Shown piece after piece: positions 53,410 through 61,638 of a stretch of DNA of 64,000 bases. Made by a program: the position numbers and the translations under genes. Location: the NCBI GenBank assembly GCA_947502925.1, contig CANNBS010000002.1:213079-277078 (forward strand), given 5' to 3'. Origin of the DNA: an uncultured Marinicella sp. (GTDB lineage Bacteria > Pseudomonadota > Gammaproteobacteria > Xanthomonadales > Marinicellaceae). The number at the start of each line of letters is the position of its first letter. Position 1 is the stretch's first letter. The notes beneath the pieces were generated by a model. The model worked only from the letters and a program-made list of their open reading frames with translations, searched no databases and was not told where the DNA came from.

Positions 53410-54122
53410 AGAATGTGCTGATAATTGGTGGCAAACAAGGCATTGGCCGGGCACTGGCAGAACGTTACGCCGACCAGGGTCATCACGTTATCACCACATC
53501 TCGACAGTTTTCAAAAAATCAGACATCGTCGCAACAACTGTATTGTGATTTAACGCATCCGGATTCAATTAACAATCTCTTTGACTTCCTCAACGCTGAA
53601 TTATCACAGATTGATGTGGTGATTAACTGCGCCGGTGTCTTGCACACCGACGAGTATCAACCGGAAAAATCACTCAAACAAGTGCAAGCTGATAATCTAC
53701 AACACAATTACCAGGTCAATGCCATTGGACATTTATTAATCTTACAGCAGGCTGAAAAACTCCTCAGCCAATCGAAACAAGCGGTGGTTGTCTCCATTTC
53801 AGCCCGAATTGGCAGTCTTGAGGATAATCACTTAGGCGGCTGGTATGCCTATCGCATGAGTAAAGCAGCGTTAAACATGGGCGTTAAAACGTTGAGTATA
53901 GAATGGCAGCGAAAACACCCGCATATTCAGTGCTTATTACTCCATCCAGGGACCACCGACACCGCATTGTCCAAACCGTTCCAAAAACGCTTACCGGAAG
54001 CCCAGCTACAAACAGTGGAAGAAACTGCCGAGATGCTGCAGCAACAAATTGAACAAAATACCCACACCACAAGCCAAGAAGCCCTGTTCCTGGATTACGC
54101 CGGTAAGCCCATTCCCTGGTGA
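53406..54122 (+). CDS. Short-chain dehydrogenase/reductase (C-factor/YciK-like)
   Basis: A 238-residue classical SDR. The N-terminal cofactor site is VLIIGGKQGIGRALAERYAD, followed by VVINCAGVLHTDEYQPE, the active-site Ser in VSISARIGSLEDN, the YxxxK catalytic pair in GGWYAYRMSKAALNM, and LLHPGTTDTALSKPF. It resembles C-factor/CsgA-type SDRs. Substrate unknown. The start overlaps the YfcH-like stop by ATGA, so the two are coupled. A TATAAT box begins 8 bp after its stop and belongs to the next gene. Confidence 0.92.
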   Translation: MKNVLIIGGKQGIGRALAERYADQGHHVITTSRQFSKNQTSSQQLYCDLTHPDSINNLFDFLNAELSQIDVVINCAGVLHTDEYQPEKSLKQVQADNLQHNYQVNAIGHLLILQQAEKLLSQSKQAVVVSISARIGSLEDNHLGGWYAYRMSKAALNMGVKTLSIEWQRKHPHIQCLLLHPGTTDTALSKPFQKRLPEAQLQTVEETAEMLQQQIEQNTHTTSQEALFLDYAGKPIPW

Positions 54123-54127
54123 ATCTT

Positions 54128-54136
54128 TGTTATAAT
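54128..54136 (+). promoter_or_regulatory. Extended -10 promoter of the YwbE-like gene (leaderless candidate)
   Basis: TGTTATAAT: TGn extension plus perfect -10 hexamer (54131-54136). The ATG of the next gene is exactly 7 nt downstream at 54144. An extended -10 explains the lack of a good -35. Confidence 0.6.
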
Positions 54137-54143
54137 CTGAGCC

Positions 54144-54335
54144 ATGCAAAAACCACTTAGAAAAGACATTCAGCCCGGCAGCGAAGTCAGTATTGTTCAA
54201 AAGCACCACCAACGCAGTGGTGAACGCACCGAAGGTACGGTTAAACGCCTGTTAACCAAATCGCCATCCCATCCCCACGGTATAAAAGTCGAACTCACCA
54301 GCGGTCAGGTCGGCCGTGTTCAATCCTTACTTTAA
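54144..54335 (+). CDS. YwbE-family small protein
   Basis: A 63-residue basic protein matching the YwbE family: RKDIQPGSEVSIVQKHHQRS, GERTEGTVKRLLTKSPSHP and HGIKVELTSGQVGRVQSLL. It is a small SH3-like beta-barrel, probably nucleic-acid related, with no established function. It stands 21 bp after the SDR gene and has its own -10 box with 7 nt to the ATG. The glutathione S-transferase gene follows at once. Confidence 0.9.
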   Translation: MQKPLRKDIQPGSEVSIVQKHHQRSGERTEGTVKRLLTKSPSHPHGIKVELTSGQVGRVQSLL

Positions 54336-54339
54336 TTTA

Positions 54340-54999
54340 ATGATGTCAAACCAAGAATTACCTGTTTTATACAGTTTTCACCGATGCCCTTATGCCATGC
54401 GCGCCCGGATGGCCATTGCAGTCAGTGAATTTAACTGTGAATTGCGCGAGCTCATCCTTAAAGATAAGCCTGATGCCATGCTGAAAGCCTCACCGAAGGG
54501 TACGGTACCGGTATTGGTATTACAAGACGGTCAGGTTATTGATGAAAGCCTGGATATTATGCTGTATGTTTTACACTATAATGATCCTGAAAACTGGCTG
54601 ACTGATAAAACCAACAGTCTGACCCTGATTGAAGAATGCGACCGGCAATTTAAACCTTTGCTCGATCGTTATAAATACCACGTTGGCTACCCTGAACTGA
54701 GTTTTGATGAGCACCGCGCCAATACCCTGCCCTTTTTACATAGCATAAACCAGCGACTTGAAAACAGCACTTATTTGCTGGATGAAGACATCAGACTGGC
54801 TGATATCGCCATTATGCCCTTTATCCGGCAATATGCCTTCGTTGATAAAAAGTGGTTCGATGCACAAGATTGGCCGGCATTACAAAATTGGCTGAACAAA
54901 CACCTAAACAGCCAACTTTTTAAAAGCGTTATGCCTAAATTTAAATTGTTTAATGAGGGTTTCACTTACTCTTTTCCAGGTGATGACACAACAACTTAA
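54340..54999 (+). CDS. Glutathione S-transferase family protein
   Basis: A GST of 219 residues. The thioredoxin-fold domain starts PVLYSFHRCPYAMRARMAIA with a CPYA motif, so a cysteine-type (omega/beta-like) GST is likely. It continues ASPKGTVPVLVLQDGQVIDES with the cis-Pro and the SNAIL/TRAIL-equivalent DES. The C-terminal helical domain contains DIRLADIAIMPFIRQYAFVD. Activity would be glutathionyl reductase or transferase; substrate unknown. The frame opens at GTG 54316 inside the YwbE-like gene, but ATGs at 54340 and 54343 give the family N-terminus and avoid overlap. Convergent with the beta-helix gene. Confidence 0.9.
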   Translation: MMSNQELPVLYSFHRCPYAMRARMAIAVSEFNCELRELILKDKPDAMLKASPKGTVPVLVLQDGQVIDESLDIMLYVLHYNDPENWLTDKTNSLTLIEECDRQFKPLLDRYKYHVGYPELSFDEHRANTLPFLHSINQRLENSTYLLDEDIRLADIAIMPFIRQYAFVDKKWFDAQDWPALQNWLNKHLNSQLFKSVMPKFKLFNEGFTYSFPGDDTTT

Positions 55000-55127
55000 A
55001 TGGCCAGAAATAATCAATGATTAAGTGTGTATATTTATGCCATGATAGGTCACTAAACTTGTCGTAATACGATTTATTTTTTTGCCAAATATTGGTTTGC
55101 ATGAGGCTGTTTTATTAGTTTTTAAAA

Positions 55128-56414
55128 TTATTCAAATCCATCCGCATAAATAAGATCATAATCTAAGCTAAACTCGTCGGCACCGATATCGGCGTTATTA
55201 CCTAAGGGGCGGCTATCATGATCAAAATCTCGCATGGCATCGACCGATGGTGCCACTTGATCAATGGCGGCGGTGGCCGTTTCCTTTAAATGCAGATCAC
55301 CGAATGTCGGGTTAATAAACATATCCGGACTGGCACCGGTTAAGTTGCCGCTTTGGCTGTACGTTGCACTGTTTCTGTCACCAATATCAGCATCACTGAG
55401 GTTATTTCTGGCCTGGCTGCCGGTGGTGTCAAATCTAAACTCGATCGACAAACGCTGATTCAGATTGGTCAAAATACTGTTGTGCAAAACCCGGGTTTGG
55501 GGCGAATCCCAGGCGATAATCATGGCATCTGAATTGGCCCGTCGGGCTGCAGTATAAAGACCGGGTGTGGTAAAAATCATGTTATTTCTGATAACACCGC
55601 CATAATGATCGTTACCTGTGGAACGATTGGTCAAGCCATAAGCAATGGCACGATCCACATCAATAAAGACATTATTTTCAGTCAATGTGTTACTGGAACC
55701 ATTCCACATTAAAATAGCCGGATTCCACAAATGATCACTGCCATCGGGGGTGTGGAAATTTTTAAATAGATTATGCCTAATTTGCCAATCATCACCACCG
55801 TGGATATCGATGCCGTTGGTATAGCCGGTGCCACCACCGTGATCAGTGCTTGGTGGCACCTGGGTATAGGCCATAATGGTGTATTCAACCACGCCATTAT
55901 CAACACCGGTACCCAGTCCGCCACCTGAACTGCCTTTAATAAACTGTTCCCCGGCATCAAGTAAACGCACATTATAAATAAATGGTGAATCTGCATTGGC
56001 ATCAAATTGTATCGGGTGAAAATAAACATCGCGAATGGTCAGATTTTGTACCGTCAAATATTCGGCATTCGTCCAAATACCATGGGGAACATTGCCATAA
56101 TTGGCCTGTTCCATACCCTTTCCTATGAGATTAACCTGGTCACAACGATCACTGTTACCTCTGATCGTAATGTTGTTTTTTTGAATATACAAAGTATTGT
56201 TTAAAACATAATCGCCAGGCTGTATTAAAACCGTTGTGTTGGCTTGTATATTATCAATCGCTTGGTGTAATTGTTGCACATTGCTTACAGATACAATAGT
56301 GCCAGTGGGGGCTGGTAAAGGCGGTGCTTGCAGGCATTGATTAGTCGCCATAAGCTTACCTGCAACCATTAACATGAAGACAATAAGTATTGATTGGGTG
56401 AATTCTTTTCTCAT
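55128..56414 (-). CDS. Secreted right-handed parallel beta-helix protein with C-terminal YADGFE tail
   Basis: A 428-residue exported protein. The signal peptide (ILIVFMLMVAGKLMA) is followed by VSNVQQLHQAIDNIQANTTV, which introduces a pectate-lyase-like parallel beta-helix with repeated N-rich turns (YIQKNNITIRGNSDRCDQVN, NGIDIHGGDDWQIRHNLFKN). The distal part has RDFDHDSRPLGNNADIGADEF, given as PLGNNADIGADEF, typical of choice-of-anchor Q endings, and the last residues are DYDLIYADGFE. It may be a polysaccharide lyase or glycan-binding protein; the catalytic basic residues were not identified. Convergent with the GST gene; no terminator is clear in between. Confidence 0.88.
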   Translation of the reverse strand: MRKEFTQSILIVFMLMVAGKLMATNQCLQAPPLPAPTGTIVSVSNVQQLHQAIDNIQANTTVLIQPGDYVLNNTLYIQKNNITIRGNSDRCDQVNLIGKGMEQANYGNVPHGIWTNAEYLTVQNLTIRDVYFHPIQFDANADSPFIYNVRLLDAGEQFIKGSSGGGLGTGVDNGVVEYTIMAYTQVPPSTDHGGGTGYTNGIDIHGGDDWQIRHNLFKNFHTPDGSDHLWNPAILMWNGSSNTLTENNVFIDVDRAIAYGLTNRSTGNDHYGGVIRNNMIFTTPGLYTAARRANSDAMIIAWDSPQTRVLHNSILTNLNQRLSIEFRFDTTGSQARNNLSDADIGDRNSATYSQSGNLTGASPDMFINPTFGDLHLKETATAAIDQVAPSVDAMRDFDHDSRPLGNNADIGADEFSLDYDLIYADGFE

Positions 56415-56559
56415 GGGTTATATCTCAATTGACGGCTAATACCAAAGTTTATCTTCTTTTATAGTGGTTTAATGAAAAACAGGTCACAAATTTTTTCAAC
56501 AATGGCAACAGTTATCAGAACGTATCATAGAGCTATACTCATTTTAGCAGTGGCGTTCC

Positions 56560-56574
56560 GCTCAGCAGCACTCC
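56560..56574 (-). repeat. Copy of a 15-bp sequence shared with the hflD-acnA spacer
   Basis: On the minus strand GGAGTGCTGCTGAGC, identical to 39746-39760. It lies in the 271-bp gap between the beta-helix and SulP genes, which otherwise shows no gene or clear promoter. Confidence 0.55.
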
Positions 56575-56685
56575 TCTGATTTGACTGGTATTGTTTATCG
56601 TATTTGAAGTGCCCAAATCCATTCAAAGATTGACTTTCGTGGAAATCCAGGTAGGATACCTCGCCTTTTTAGCCACATATCTACC

Positions 56686-58254
56686 ATGTTTAATCTCATC
56701 TCAAAACGCATCAATTACAGCATCAAAAATGATGTCTTATCCGGCCTGACTGTGGCTTTGGCCCTGGTGCCTGAAGCGGTGGCGTTTGCGTTTGTCGCCG
56801 GGGTGGATCCGCTTGTGGGTTTATATGCGGCATTTATGGTGGGCTTATTAACAGCCATCTTTGGTGGTCGTCCCGGCATGATTTCAGGTGCCACTGGTGC
56901 TATGGCGGTGGTGATGGTGGCTTTGGTGGCGCAACATGGCGTTCAGTATTTGTTTGCTGCAGTGGTATTAACCGGCGTTATACAAATGTTGGCCGGTGTG
57001 TTTCGGTTGGGGATGTTTATTCGGATGGTGCCTTATCCTGTGATGCTGGGCTTTGTAAATGGCCTCGCGATTGTGATATTCCTGGCCCAGCTAGGTCAGT
57101 TTAAAGTGATTGATGCAGAAGGTATGCGGGTCTGGATGTCGGGCGCCACTTTATACTGGATGCTCGGTATGGTTTTGTTAACCATGCTGATTATCCATTA
57201 CTTACCAAAGCTAACACGTGCGATACCGTCTTCACTGGTGGCCATTGTCGCGGTAACCGGCCTGGTTATTATATTCGATATTCCGATTCCTAATGTGATT
57301 GATTATGTTCGCGGCGAATCCGGTGATGCCACAGCCACTTTAGCCGGCGGATTGCCAACATTTGCTATTCCGACTGTGCCTTTCAACATGGAAACCTTCC
57401 AGATTATCTTACCCTATGCCTTAATTTTAGCGGCGGTGGGTTTAATCGAATCCTTACTGACCATGAGCTTGATTGATGAAGTCACCGAAACACGGGGTAA
57501 TGGTAACCGTGAATGTTTAGGGCAAGGTATTGCCAATTTTACCACCGGATTTTTTGGTGGTATGGGTGGCTGTGCCATGATTGGTCAGAGTATGATTAAT
57601 ATTAAATCAGGTGGCCGGGGCCGATTATCCGGTATCACAGCGGCTATTGCTTTGCTGCTGTTTATTCTGGTTGGTTCACGCTGGATTGAGATGGTACCGT
57701 TGGCGGCCTTGGTCGGTGTGATGTTTATGGTTGTTTTAGGCACATTTGAATGGGCCAGTTTACGCATGATAACCAAAGTCCAGAAATCTGAAATCTTTAT
57801 CATTGTGCTTGTCTCGGGTATTACGGTGATCGCCGATTTAGCTATTGCAGTGATTATTGGCGTGATTGTCAGTGCCCTGGTATTTGCCTGGAAAGGTGCT
57901 AAACGCATTTTTGCCAAAACCGAAATCAATACCGAAGGCTCAAAAATTTATCACTTATCGGGGCCGGTGTTTTTTGGCTCTATTCATAACTTTCAGGATA
58001 TTTTTTCACCGGCTGATGATCCTGACGATGTGATTGTGGATTTTATGGATGCGCGGGTTTACGACCATTCTGGTATTGAGGCGTTGGATAAACTGGCTGA
58101 ACGCTACCAACGACGAGGAAAAACCCTGCACTACCGTCATTTAAGCCCTGAATGCAAAAATTTATTGCATAAGGCCGGTAACCTGGTGGAGGTTAATCTC
58201 ATCGAAGATCCGGATTATAAGGTTGCAAATCCCTCGTTAAGTGTCACGCCTTAA
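56686..58254 (+). CDS. SulP-family inorganic anion transporter with STAS domain
   Basis: A 522-residue inner-membrane transporter. The SulP signature region is near the N-terminus: [20 protein letters not shown], then [21 protein letters not shown] and [15 protein letters not shown]. About 12-14 membrane segments follow (for example [20 protein letters not shown] and [20 protein letters not shown]). The last roughly 100 residues form a STAS domain with [20 protein letters not shown]. Members carry sulfate, bicarbonate or dicarboxylates; the anion here is unknown. Its last 4 bp overlap the end of convergent pdxH. No Shine-Dalgarno sequence is visible before the ATG. Confidence 0.94.
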   Translation: MFNLISKRINYSIKNDVLSGLTVALALVPEAVAFAFVAGVDPLVGLYAAFMVGLLTAIFGGRPGMISGATGAMAVVMVALVAQHGVQYLFAAVVLTGVIQMLAGVFRLGMFIRMVPYPVMLGFVNGLAIVIFLAQLGQFKVIDAEGMRVWMSGATLYWMLGMVLLTMLIIHYLPKLTRAIPSSLVAIVAVTGLVIIFDIPIPNVIDYVRGESGDATATLAGGLPTFAIPTVPFNMETFQIILPYALILAAVGLIESLLTMSLIDEVTETRGNGNRECLGQGIANFTTGFFGGMGGCAMIGQSMINIKSGGRGRLSGITAAIALLLFILVGSRWIEMVPLAALVGVMFMVVLGTFEWASLRMITKVQKSEIFIIVLVSGITVIADLAIAVIIGVIVSALVFAWKGAKRIFAKTEINTEGSKIYHLSGPVFFGSIHNFQDIFSPADDPDDVIVDFMDARVYDHSGIEALDKLAERYQRRGKTLHYRHLSPECKNLLHKAGNLVEVNLIEDPDYKVANPSLSVTP

Positions 58255-58886
58255 GGTGCCAGGCGTTCAATGTGCCAGCCTTGTTCGGTTTTACAGTAGC
58301 TGAATCGATCATGCAATCGGCTGGCACGGCCTTGCCAGAATTCATAGTGATCGGGAATCACACGATAGCCGCCCCAGTGGCTGGGCAATGGTATATCACC
58401 AGATTTAAAGCGTTCTTTAATGCTGTGAAGCAATTGTGACAGTTTTTCTCTGTTTTTAATGGGGTGGCTTTGTTCTGAAATCCAGGCACCTAATTGAGAA
58501 CCGCGTGGTCGTGAGCTGAAATACTTCAGGGATTCAGCGGCACTGATTTTTTCCACGGCACCGGTGATACGAACCTGACGTTCTAAAGCCAACCAGGGAA
58601 ACAGTAAGGCCGCTTGCGGGTTTTGATGTAATTGTTCAGCTTTGGCGCTTTTGTAATTAGTAAAAAACACAAACCCCCGCTCATCAAAAATTTTCAACAA
58701 CACGGTACGCACATCCGGACGACCTTGCCCATCCGCTGTTGCCAGGGACATGGCGTTTACTTCCGGTAATTTCGCCACCTGCGCCTGTTTAAACCAGGTG
58801 GTGAATTGTGCCAACGGATTGACTTCTAAATCAGCACGTTGCAAGCCATATTTAATGTATTCTGTGCGAATATCTGAAATATCCAT
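58251..58886 (-). CDS. pdxH: Pyridoxamine 5'-phosphate oxidase
   Basis: FMN-dependent last step of pyridoxal phosphate synthesis. The 211-residue protein has [40 protein letters not shown] with the FMN-binding [39 protein letters not shown] and the C-terminal [16 protein letters not shown] and WHIERLAP (family end RLSP/RLAP). The frame opens at 58937, but ATG 58886 starts the family N-terminus and lies 1 nt after the stop of the upstream Gldg-like gene. It is thus the last gene of the ABC operon. Confidence 0.97.
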   Translation of the reverse strand: MDISDIRTEYIKYGLQRADLEVNPLAQFTTWFKQAQVAKLPEVNAMSLATADGQGRPDVRTVLLKIFDERGFVFFTNYKSAKAEQLHQNPQAALLFPWLALERQVRITGAVEKISAAESLKYFSSRPRGSQLGAWISEQSHPIKNREKLSQLLHSIKERFKSGDIPLPSHWGGYRVIPDHYEFWQGRASRLHDRFSYCKTEQGWHIERLAP

Positions 58887-58887
58887 C

Positions 58888-60081
58888 TTATTCTTTTTTA
58901 TCCTGCCGATAAGTTCGGCTGTTTTTAATCCAGGCAATCAGTGCACCCAATAACCACACAAGCGGCAATCCGATTAACATAACGCCGCTCAATACAATGA
59001 CTTGTTGTGCGGTTAAGAACAAACCGGCCTGCTGGGCATTTAAATCAGGTAAATTAATGCGCTCGTCATGGTGCATCAGCCAATCCAGCATACGCAAAGA
59101 TAACGCCTGATTACCCCCACTGTTGAGTAAACTATTATTAATAAAATCACTGTCACCAACCACCAACATACGGCTGCTAGTGCGCTCCTGGCTGATTGCA
59201 AACACCTGATTGTCACTTTGCAGTACCACATCACCAGATCCGACAAAACTCACCACACCACGCCAGGTCGTCGGGTAGCTAAAGTGCTCAGTCACGGCAT
59301 GTTTCGGATATTGAGTTAATGCCGGGATTTCAGCCAGACTCGTGTCTGATGGCAACACATCGAACATGACGGTCAGCGCCTGTTGCTGCGCTATACTTTC
59401 AGAATTATTTAACCACCATATACTGATACCGCGCTTAAGTTGTTGTTGTAACCAGCGCACAGCCTGCTCCGATAGCCTCTCGGTCGGATTAGGCAGGATG
59501 ATCACCTTAACATCTGAGGGCAAAGCCATGTCATCTCGCCATTGCAGTGCCGCCACCTGATAATTAAGTCGCTGAAGGTTGTCTATCCATAAACCCAAAC
59601 CATCGGGGTTATCAGCGCGAAGACTCTGGGCTCCAAACCCATCTAACATCACAATCCAGCCACGCGGAGGATTTAACAATCTTTGCAAGCCATTAAACAA
59701 CGTTTCATAGGATAAGTTGGTCAGTACGAAGTGGTCTTGCTGGTAATGAATAACCATTTCACCACGGGCTTTGATACCGTATTCGCGAATCTTCTCAGGG
59801 TTTTGCGCCGGATCGATATACTGAATCGTTAATTCAGACCAATATTCACTGAGTGGCGCTAAAAAATTGGCCACATAGCCACCGGCCCGACTCTCGGCAC
59901 CGGCCATAACTTCAATTTCCAATGGTGGCACCTGTTGCAACCAGTGTTTAACATCGGTGTTGTCCAAATCATCAAAGTAAGCACTGTTGAGATTAATCTG
60001 TGGTCCATAAAAAGCACTTAGTAACACAACAAACAAGAATGATGCAAAAAACACAACGGGTTTAATCAGGCGCTTATTCAT
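58888..60081 (-). CDS. GldG-like auxiliary protein of an ABC transporter
   Basis: A 397-residue protein of the Gldg (gliding-motility type, ABC-type uncharacterized) family. An N-terminal membrane helix (PVVFFASFLFVVLLSAFYG) precedes an extracytoplasmic domain: VPPLEIEVMAGAESRAGGYV, IQYIDPAQNPEKIREYGIK, a DUF4350-like GFGAQSLRADNPDGLGLW and a Rossmann-like VKVIILPNPTERLSE. A C-terminal helix (VIVLSGVMLIGLPLVWLLGALIAW) returns to the membrane. The start at ATG 60081 overlaps the permease stop by ATGA; the frame opens at GTG 60090. Together with the permease and ATPase it forms a GldA-GldF-GldG-like exporter; cargo unknown. Confidence 0.85.
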   Translation of the reverse strand: MNKRLIKPVVFFASFLFVVLLSAFYGPQINLNSAYFDDLDNTDVKHWLQQVPPLEIEVMAGAESRAGGYVANFLAPLSEYWSELTIQYIDPAQNPEKIREYGIKARGEMVIHYQQDHFVLTNLSYETLFNGLQRLLNPPRGWIVMLDGFGAQSLRADNPDGLGLWIDNLQRLNYQVAALQWRDDMALPSDVKVIILPNPTERLSEQAVRWLQQQLKRGISIWWLNNSESIAQQQALTVMFDVLPSDTSLAEIPALTQYPKHAVTEHFSYPTTWRGVVSFVGSGDVVLQSDNQVFAISQERTSSRMLVVGDSDFINNSLLNSGGNQALSLRMLDWLMHHDERINLPDLNAQQAGLFLTAQQVIVLSGVMLIGLPLVWLLGALIAWIKNSRTYRQDKKE

Positions 60082-60845
60082 TGTTGCCACTTAAGTTGAT
60101 TGATTTTTCGTTGTGCCAACCACAAAAACAATCCTGTACCGGCACAAAAATAAATGATTGATGACAGGTTAATGTGCCCCCGGCTAAGCCAATTAAAATG
60201 TTGCTCGGGTAATATTAAGTTCAGCCAGTTAACGCCATATTGATCCAACACAGGTTGACCACCAACCACCCACATGACCATAAAAACCACCAGTGTCATT
60301 AATACCGCAAATCCACTCTGATTTGTCATCGTTGACAACCACAAAGCCAAGGCAATCAACCAGGCACAACAGAGCAACACCGCCAACAATAAAGCACAAA
60401 CCATTAACCAATCCACTGTTCCTCCCATCATGAGCAGTGTAGCCACAGCGACAATGGTCAATAGTGGAAAGATTGTTAACCACAAATGACTTTTGAACTT
60501 TTGAACGATGGGTAATCGATACCAAGGCATGACAGGTATTCTCAACATATAATAAAGGGTGCCTTCCTGTCGTTCCTGGGCGACACTCCCTCCGGCGGTC
60601 ACTGCCACCACCAACAACATCATTTTTATTAAGTTTTGGCTTAAAGGGAATAATAAGGCTTCTGTCATATCCGGTGGCACAGATAATTTTAACAATTCGG
60701 GCTGTAAGGCTAAATAGCGATCCAACATATGCAAAAACAACCAGCTAATAACAAACCCCAACAACGCCAAAATTAACCAGATGCGCGGTCGGCCCCACAG
60801 ATTCTTTTGTTCTTTATGGTAAAAATCAAATCGCTGCTTAGCCAT
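60078..60845 (-). CDS. ABC transporter permease (GldF/NosY-like)
   Basis: A 255-residue ABC-2-type permease with six hydrophobic helices: LILALLGFVISWLFLHML, MMLLVVAVTAGGSVAQERQE, the tandem WLTIFPLLTIVAVATLLMM and WLMVCALLLAVLLCCAWLIA, VLMTLVVFMVMWVVGGQPVL and FCAGTGLFLWLAQ. The sequence SVAQERQEGTLYYMLRIPVM, where an ERxxGT element follows helix 2, is diagnostic for ABC-2/GldF permeases. It overlaps the ATPase by 8 bp and the Gldg-like gene by 4 bp. Substrate unknown. Confidence 0.88.
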   Translation of the reverse strand: MAKQRFDFYHKEQKNLWGRPRIWLILALLGFVISWLFLHMLDRYLALQPELLKLSVPPDMTEALLFPLSQNLIKMMLLVVAVTAGGSVAQERQEGTLYYMLRIPVMPWYRLPIVQKFKSHLWLTIFPLLTIVAVATLLMMGGTVDWLMVCALLLAVLLCCAWLIALALWLSTMTNQSGFAVLMTLVVFMVMWVVGGQPVLDQYGVNWLNLILPEQHFNWLSRGHINLSSIIYFCAGTGLFLWLAQRKINQLKWQQ

Positions 60846-61557
60846 GATTGACCCTGTTTTTCCAGCCAGCCAGGCTGTGTTCGTGAAAATGTAATAAGTC
60901 CACTGCAGTTACCTTATGCTGTCGAAAATCTTTCTGCGTTAACACCTGACCCTGATGCATCACCATGGCCCAATCAGTTAACTCACTCACTTCTGCCATT
61001 AAATGGGTGGCCATAAGCACTAATTTATGTTGTTTAAACTGAGCTATAAATGCTTTAAATTGTTGCATCAAATCAGGATCCATACCATTCATGGGTTCAT
61101 CTAACAGCAACACATCCACCGGTGCCAATACAGCCTGAGCCAGCGATAATCTCTGCCGATATCCTAATGATAAGTGATGGGTTAACTGATGGGACACTGG
61201 CTTTAAATCCCACGCGCAAAGCACCCGCTGTACTGCCTGATCAGCAGACTTTATATTTAACAGGTCTGCTTGTAATTTGAGTTGTTCTATCACAGTTAAA
61301 TGTCGATAGAATCGAGCCGGCTCCGGCATCCAGCCTATGCTTAAACCAGAGGGCACATAAAGCTGTCCTTTGCTGGCTGCACTGACACCTGCCAATAATC
61401 GCAACAGACTGGATTTACCGGCACCATTGGCACCCAGCAAAACCACTAAACCGGCTTTTGGCAGTGTTGCATTAATGTTTTCTATCAAAACACGACCATA
61501 TCGCCGCACCGTGAGGTTTTGCAGCTTAATGAGGGCTGAATCGTTGTCTGAATCCAT
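60838..61557 (-). CDS. ABC transporter ATP-binding protein (GldA/NosF-like)
   Basis: A 239-residue ABC ATPase. Walker A is LLGANGAGKSSLLRLL, the signature is HHLSLGYRQRLSLAQAVL (with LSLGYRQR in place of LSGGQ), and Walker B with the catalytic Glu is VDVLLLDEPMNGMDPDL, followed by the H-loop VLMATHLMAEVSELTDW. It is the first gene of the ATPase-permease-Gldg-pdxH operon. The ATG at 61557 has no strong ribosome site. It is divergent from the desaturase gene. Confidence 0.94.
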   Translation of the reverse strand: MDSDNDSALIKLQNLTVRRYGRVLIENINATLPKAGLVVLLGANGAGKSSLLRLLAGVSAASKGQLYVPSGLSIGWMPEPARFYRHLTVIEQLKLQADLLNIKSADQAVQRVLCAWDLKPVSHQLTHHLSLGYRQRLSLAQAVLAPVDVLLLDEPMNGMDPDLMQQFKAFIAQFKQHKLVLMATHLMAEVSELTDWAMVMHQGQVLTQKDFRQHKVTAVDLLHFHEHSLAGWKNRVNHG

Positions 61558-61638
61558 CGGCTTTATGGCTATTTTTACTGGCTATTGAATCAAGATTTCA
61601 TTATAGTGAGCTTTTTAATCAAACTAAACCCCTATTTT

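Noticed and set aside
55000..55127. Terminator between the GST and beta-helix genes
   Set aside because: The AT-rich gap contains T-runs but no stem that I can pair convincingly.
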